A stretch of DNA of 64,000 nucleotides from the NCBI RefSeq assembly GCF_007483685.1, contig NZ_VMKN01000003.1:126757-190756 (forward strand), written 5' to 3'. The notes under the pieces are model-generated. The model saw nothing but the letters and a program-made list of their open reading frames with translations, did not search any database and was not told the DNA's origin. Origin of the DNA: Litoribacter populi (GTDB lineage Bacteria > Bacteroidota > Bacteroidia > Cytophagales > Cyclobacteriaceae). This document shows, piece by piece, positions 61,477-64,000 of the stretch. Position numbers and translations under genes: made by a program. The first letter of the stretch is position 1, and every line of letters starts with the position of its first letter.

Positions 61477-61506
61477 GTCGGATGTCGGATGTCCGATGTC
61501 CGATGT
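61477..61506. repeat. short GGATGTC heptamer array
   Basis: Four to five 7-bp units (GTCGGAT, GTCGGAT, GTCCGAT, GTCCGAT) lie between the glyA stop and the tatC start. It is the reverse orientation of the arrays at 25015 and 41714. Confidence 0.85.
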
Positions 61507-61535
61507 TTTACATCTGCTCAACTTCGTACTTAACC

Positions 61536-62369
61536 ATGGCCCTTGATCAATTACACGAGGAAGAGGATGCCAACATGTCGTTTTTAGACCACTTGGAGCA
61601 GCTGCGCTGGCACCTGCTCCGGTCTATTGCGGCCATATTGGTTTTCACTATCCTAGCCTTCCTTTCCAAAAGTATAGTATTTGGGACCATCATACTTGGC
61701 CCCTCCAAAACAGATTTCTTCACCTACCGGATGTTATGCGAGCTGGGAGGCATGCTTAATATCACCGCGCTTTGCATCGATGAACTCCCATTCATCATTC
61801 AAAGTAGGCAGATGACGGGACAGTTTTCCATGCACGTGACCTCAAGTTTCGTGGTGGGGATCATCGTGGCATTCCCTTATATTTTCTGGGAAGTTTGGAG
61901 GTTCATAGCCCCTGGTCTTTACAATCAGGAAAAGCAGGCAGCCCAAGGCGCCGTGTTCTTTGTCAGCCTGTTGTTTTTCTCCGGGGCGGCTTTCGGCTAT
62001 TTCATCCTAGCTCCCCTATCGATCAATTTCCTTTCCAATTATCAGTTGGACCCCAGTATCCTCAACGAGTTTGACATCACATCATACGTGTCTACCGTGA
62101 TCATGCTGGTGCTGGCCTCGGCCATCATGTTCCAGTTGCCGGTGGTGATCTATTTCCTTTCCCGCTCCGGTCTGGTGACTTCAGAGATGCTGAAAGGTTA
62201 TAGGAGACATGCCATTGTGGCCATCCTGGTCATTGCAGCGGTGATTACTCCACCAGATGTGATCAGCCAGATATTGATAGCCATGCCGATTTTGGTACTG
62301 TATGAAGCAGGAATAATGATAGCCAAGCGATTAGAAAGACAGCGAAAAGAAGAAGCATTAAATTCATAA
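61536..62369 (+). CDS. tatC: Twin-arginine translocase subunit TatC
   Basis: 277 aa from ATG 61536 (MALDQLHEEEDANMSFLDHLEQLRWHLLRS); an upstream frame enters the heptamer repeat and is not credible. TatC binds twin-arginine signal peptides and forms the core of the export pore for folded proteins. Conserved parts are MSFLDHLEELR-like segment near the N-terminus, the FPYIFWEVWRFIAPGLYNQEK loop and the helix FQLPVVIYFLSRSGL, with the C-terminal ITPPDVISQILIAMPILVLYE. Six transmembrane helices. No tatA gene is adjacent. Confidence 0.95.
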   Translation: MALDQLHEEEDANMSFLDHLEQLRWHLLRSIAAILVFTILAFLSKSIVFGTIILGPSKTDFFTYRMLCELGGMLNITALCIDELPFIIQSRQMTGQFSMHVTSSFVVGIIVAFPYIFWEVWRFIAPGLYNQEKQAAQGAVFFVSLLFFSGAAFGYFILAPLSINFLSNYQLDPSILNEFDITSYVSTVIMLVLASAIMFQLPVVIYFLSRSGLVTSEMLKGYRRHAIVAILVIAAVITPPDVISQILIAMPILVLYEAGIMIAKRLERQRKEEALNS

Positions 62370-62441
62370 TATGATTATCCGCAATGATGCCAGCCTGCCT
62401 GGCAATAAAGCGGATATACAAAATTCATAAAATCACACAAC

Positions 62442-62876
62442 ATGAAAAAGATAGCAATAGGCGGTGACCACGCCGGATTTGAATATAAAGCCAAAATGGT
62501 CCAAGCATTGACAGAAGCAGGTTATGAAGTGAAAGACTTCGGCCCAGACTCCAACGCCTCTGTGGATTATCCCGATTATGTACACCCATTGTCCACCGCC
62601 ATTGAAAACGGCGAGCATGACCTGGGTATTGTCATCTGCGGCAGCGGCAACGGTGTGGCCATCACAGCCAACAAACACCAAGGCATCCGTGCCGCCCTCT
62701 GCTGGGACGAAGAACTCGCCGAGCTAGCCCGTCAGCACAACAACGCCAACGTCCTAGCCATCCCCGCCCGCTTCGTCACTTATGAATTAGCCGAAAAAAT
62801 GGCCACCCTCTTCCTAGCCACCGACTTCGAAGGCGGCAGACATGAGAATAGAGTGAATAAGATTGCTTGTAAGTAG
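62442..62876 (+). CDS. rpiB: Ribose-5-phosphate isomerase B
   Basis: 144-aa cytosolic isomerase that interconverts ribose-5-phosphate and ribulose-5-phosphate in the pentose-phosphate pathway. The RpiB/LacAB signature is clear: IAIGGDHAGFEYKAKM, DYPDYVHPLSTAIENGEHDLGIVICGSGNGVAITANK (with the active Cys in ICGSGNG) and RQHNNANVLAIPARFV. Length matches the family. It stands 72 bp after tatC and is followed by a large nested palindromic region. Confidence 0.95.
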   Translation: MKKIAIGGDHAGFEYKAKMVQALTEAGYEVKDFGPDSNASVDYPDYVHPLSTAIENGEHDLGIVICGSGNGVAITANKHQGIRAALCWDEELAELARQHNNANVLAIPARFVTYELAEKMATLFLATDFEGGRHENRVNKIACK

Positions 62877-63050
62877 ATAGTAGAAAGTAGATTCGCCGCA
62901 GGGTGGCTGGCTGCGCCTTAGCCACCGCGGCGAGGGTTAGGGGTTACCGCACCACCCTCATCTCTCTACTTTCTACCGTCCCGATGCGCCCCTAAAACCT
63001 GCCAGGTTTTAGGGGCGCCAATCGGGACATCTACCTTCTACCAATATAGC
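62877..63050. repeat. nested palindromic element (doll-type hairpins)
   Basis: A 62894-62932 hairpin (CGCCGC..GGTGGCT with AGCCACC..GCGGCG) is followed by a composite hairpin: outer TCCCGAT (62979-62985) with ATCGGGA (63021-63027), and inside it a perfect 15-bp stem (62986-63000 with 63004-63018; loop GCC). Flanking AGTAGAAAGTAG (62881-62890) and CTACTTTCTACC (62966-62977) words also pair. Three palindromes are thus nested within another. Confidence 0.85.
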
Positions 63051-63064
63051 GCAGCTCCTGAACC

Positions 63065-63145
63065 GACAACCATGACAACAAGCCCCGGGAGGCGCAGTTA
63101 ACCTCCCGCGGGAGGCCGACCCAGGGGCCGGACAACAACGACAAC
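63065..63145. repeat. GACAACCATGACAAC element
   Basis: GACAACCATGACAAC at one end and GGACAACAACGACAAC at the other frame a GC-rich core with CCTCCCGCGGGAGG, a perfect 14-bp palindrome, and GGAGGCGCAG. Same element type as 59164-59246 and 41648-41713; it ends 9 bp before the S1/P1 nuclease start. Confidence 0.75.
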
Positions 63146-63153
63146 TACAAACA

Positions 63154-63924
63154 ATGAAAAAAACAATTACCTCCCTCTTCCTCCTAATCTGCTTTGTCAC
63201 ACAAAGCTTCGGCTGGGGACAAAACGGCCATAGAGTCGTGGGCCAACTGGCCGAATGGCACCTGAACAAGAAAGCCAGAAAAAACATCGAAGCCATCCTC
63301 AAGCATGAAAGCATCCCAATGGTCGCCAACTGGATGGATGAAATCCGTTCAGACAAGGCATACGACCACACCGCCACTTGGCACTGGGTAACCATCCCTG
63401 ATGGGGAAAACTATGACAGAGAAGTACAGGAAGCCGCTGGCGATGCCTTCCAGATGCTGAACAACATCAAGGAAAAACTAAAAAGCGGAGAGTTGTCCGC
63501 CAAAGAAGAAAGCGAGTATCTCAAAATGCTCATCCACATCGTGGGAGACCTTCACCAGCCGCTACATGTTGGCAGAGGCGATGACAAAGGGGGAAATGAC
63601 GTGAGAGTTTTCTACTTCAACCAGGAAACCAACCTCCACAGCGTGTGGGACACCAAGATGATCGAAGGCCAAAATCTCTCCTTCACCGAAATCGCCACCC
63701 ACCTCAACAAAAGAGCCGACAAGGAAACGGTCACTAAGTACCAAAAAGCCTCCATCAATGACTGGCTCCAGGAAGCCATGGACCTCCGCCCCGCAGTCTA
63801 CGACCTCCCCGACAACAAACGCCTGAGCTATCCATATAATTACAAGTATTACAACTTGGTGGAAGAAAGGCTCCTTGCCGGGGGACTGAGATTGGCGGGG
63901 TTGCTTAACGAGATTTACGGTTAA
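63154..63924 (+). CDS. S1/P1-type nuclease
   Basis: 256-aa secreted single-strand nuclease/3'-nucleotidase. Signal peptide (TSLFLLICFVTQSFG), then mature N-terminal Trp and His that bind zinc (WGQNGHRVVGQLAEWHL). Other zinc ligands lie in NWMDEIRSDKAYDHTATWHWV and MLIHIVGDLHQPLHVGRGDDKGGNDV, with HSVWDTKM. It hydrolyses RNA, single-stranded DNA or 3'-nucleotides outside the cytoplasm and likely scavenges phosphate and nucleosides. Usual length about 250-290 aa. Confidence 0.95.
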   Translation: MKKTITSLFLLICFVTQSFGWGQNGHRVVGQLAEWHLNKKARKNIEAILKHESIPMVANWMDEIRSDKAYDHTATWHWVTIPDGENYDREVQEAAGDAFQMLNNIKEKLKSGELSAKEESEYLKMLIHIVGDLHQPLHVGRGDDKGGNDVRVFYFNQETNLHSVWDTKMIEGQNLSFTEIATHLNKRADKETVTKYQKASINDWLQEAMDLRPAVYDLPDNKRLSYPYNYKYYNLVEERLLAGGLRLAGLLNEIYG

Positions 63925-64000
63925 ATAGCCGTTTAGAGGGTTATTTCTAGATAGGCGCTACGCGCATCTAGAGGGTTTAGAGGTTTAGAAATCGCAAGCG
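63925..64000. repeat. TTTAGAGG palindromic element, cut by the window end
   Basis: CCGTTTAGAGGGTTATTTC, CTAGATaggcgctacgcgcATCTAG (7-bp hairpin) and GGGTTTAGAGGTTTAG words. It resembles the nested element at 40466; the other half is outside the window. Confidence 0.65.

Overview
The window looks like a chromosomal segment of a Bacteroidota bacterium, probably order Cytophagales; a Cyclobacteriaceae-type organism is my best guess, but that family placement is inference. The signs are promoters of the TTG-N18/20-TAnnTTTG type (at 6965, 18190 and 60113), starts without Shine-Dalgarno sequences, TonB-dependent receptors with an N-terminal carboxypeptidase-like domain, a CzcA pump fused to a TolC-like domain, LytTR/LytS-type signalling and many secreted or lipoprotein genes of unknown function.

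Layout. 1-1318: complete IS3-family insertion sequence. 1365-3386: secreted DUF2459-type protein and a thioredoxin lipoprotein. 3437-13699: heavy-metal region with a Cys-rich four-helix copper-storage-like protein, a metal-binding AraC-type regulator, membrane and His/Cys-rich small proteins, NhaA, an ankyrin protein, and a CzcA-TolC/CusB efflux system whose czcA carries two compensating frameshifts. 13935-19931: gapA; a fluoride riboswitch in front of a fluoride-type CLC antiporter; a K+ channel; a methyltransferase; a SulP transporter. 20086-23802: LytTR regulator and sensor kinase with three envelope genes. 24003-26885: arsenic operon (arsR, DUF6428-like, arsC-like, ACR3) with a 29-unit heptamer array ending 4 bp before the arsC-like start. 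27304-43224: lipoprotein/TonB receptor pair, MoxR ATPase, RluE-like pseudouridine synthase, a 58-aa Cys protein, paired coiled-coil secreted proteins, M14 carboxypeptidase, dipeptide epimerase with an AONS-like enzyme, DUF4412 protein, RidA and an M20 dipeptidase. 43269-53490: a P-loop kinase-like gene broken by an amber codon, dsbD, a DnaA-box cluster, a CLC channel with CBS domains, mazG, glmM and a cysteine desulfurase. 53894-55468: an IS110/IS1111-type element with terminal inverted repeats and a folded non-coding tail that may encode its guide RNA. 55821-63924: small hypotheticals, a TonB receptor behind a DtxR-like operator, a DUF2807 lipoprotein, glyA, tatC, rpiB and an S1/P1 nuclease.

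The most unusual property is the intergenic DNA. Several families of short word-like repeats recur: a polar CTTCGTGCCC/CTTTGCGCC family always found in the same orientation, a CCGACAT heptamer, TCTTCGGTCTCC words, CATTATTCATC words, TTTAGAGG words and GACAACC words. Palindromic modules are nested inside one another like dolls. These explain almost all long gene-free stretches.

Functionally, the metal efflux, arsenic, fluoride, NhaA and CLC genes form a stress/ion-homeostasis theme; the TonB receptors, lipoproteins and signal-peptide proteins form an envelope theme; gapA, glyA, rpiB, glmM, cysteine desulfurase and tatC are housekeeping genes.
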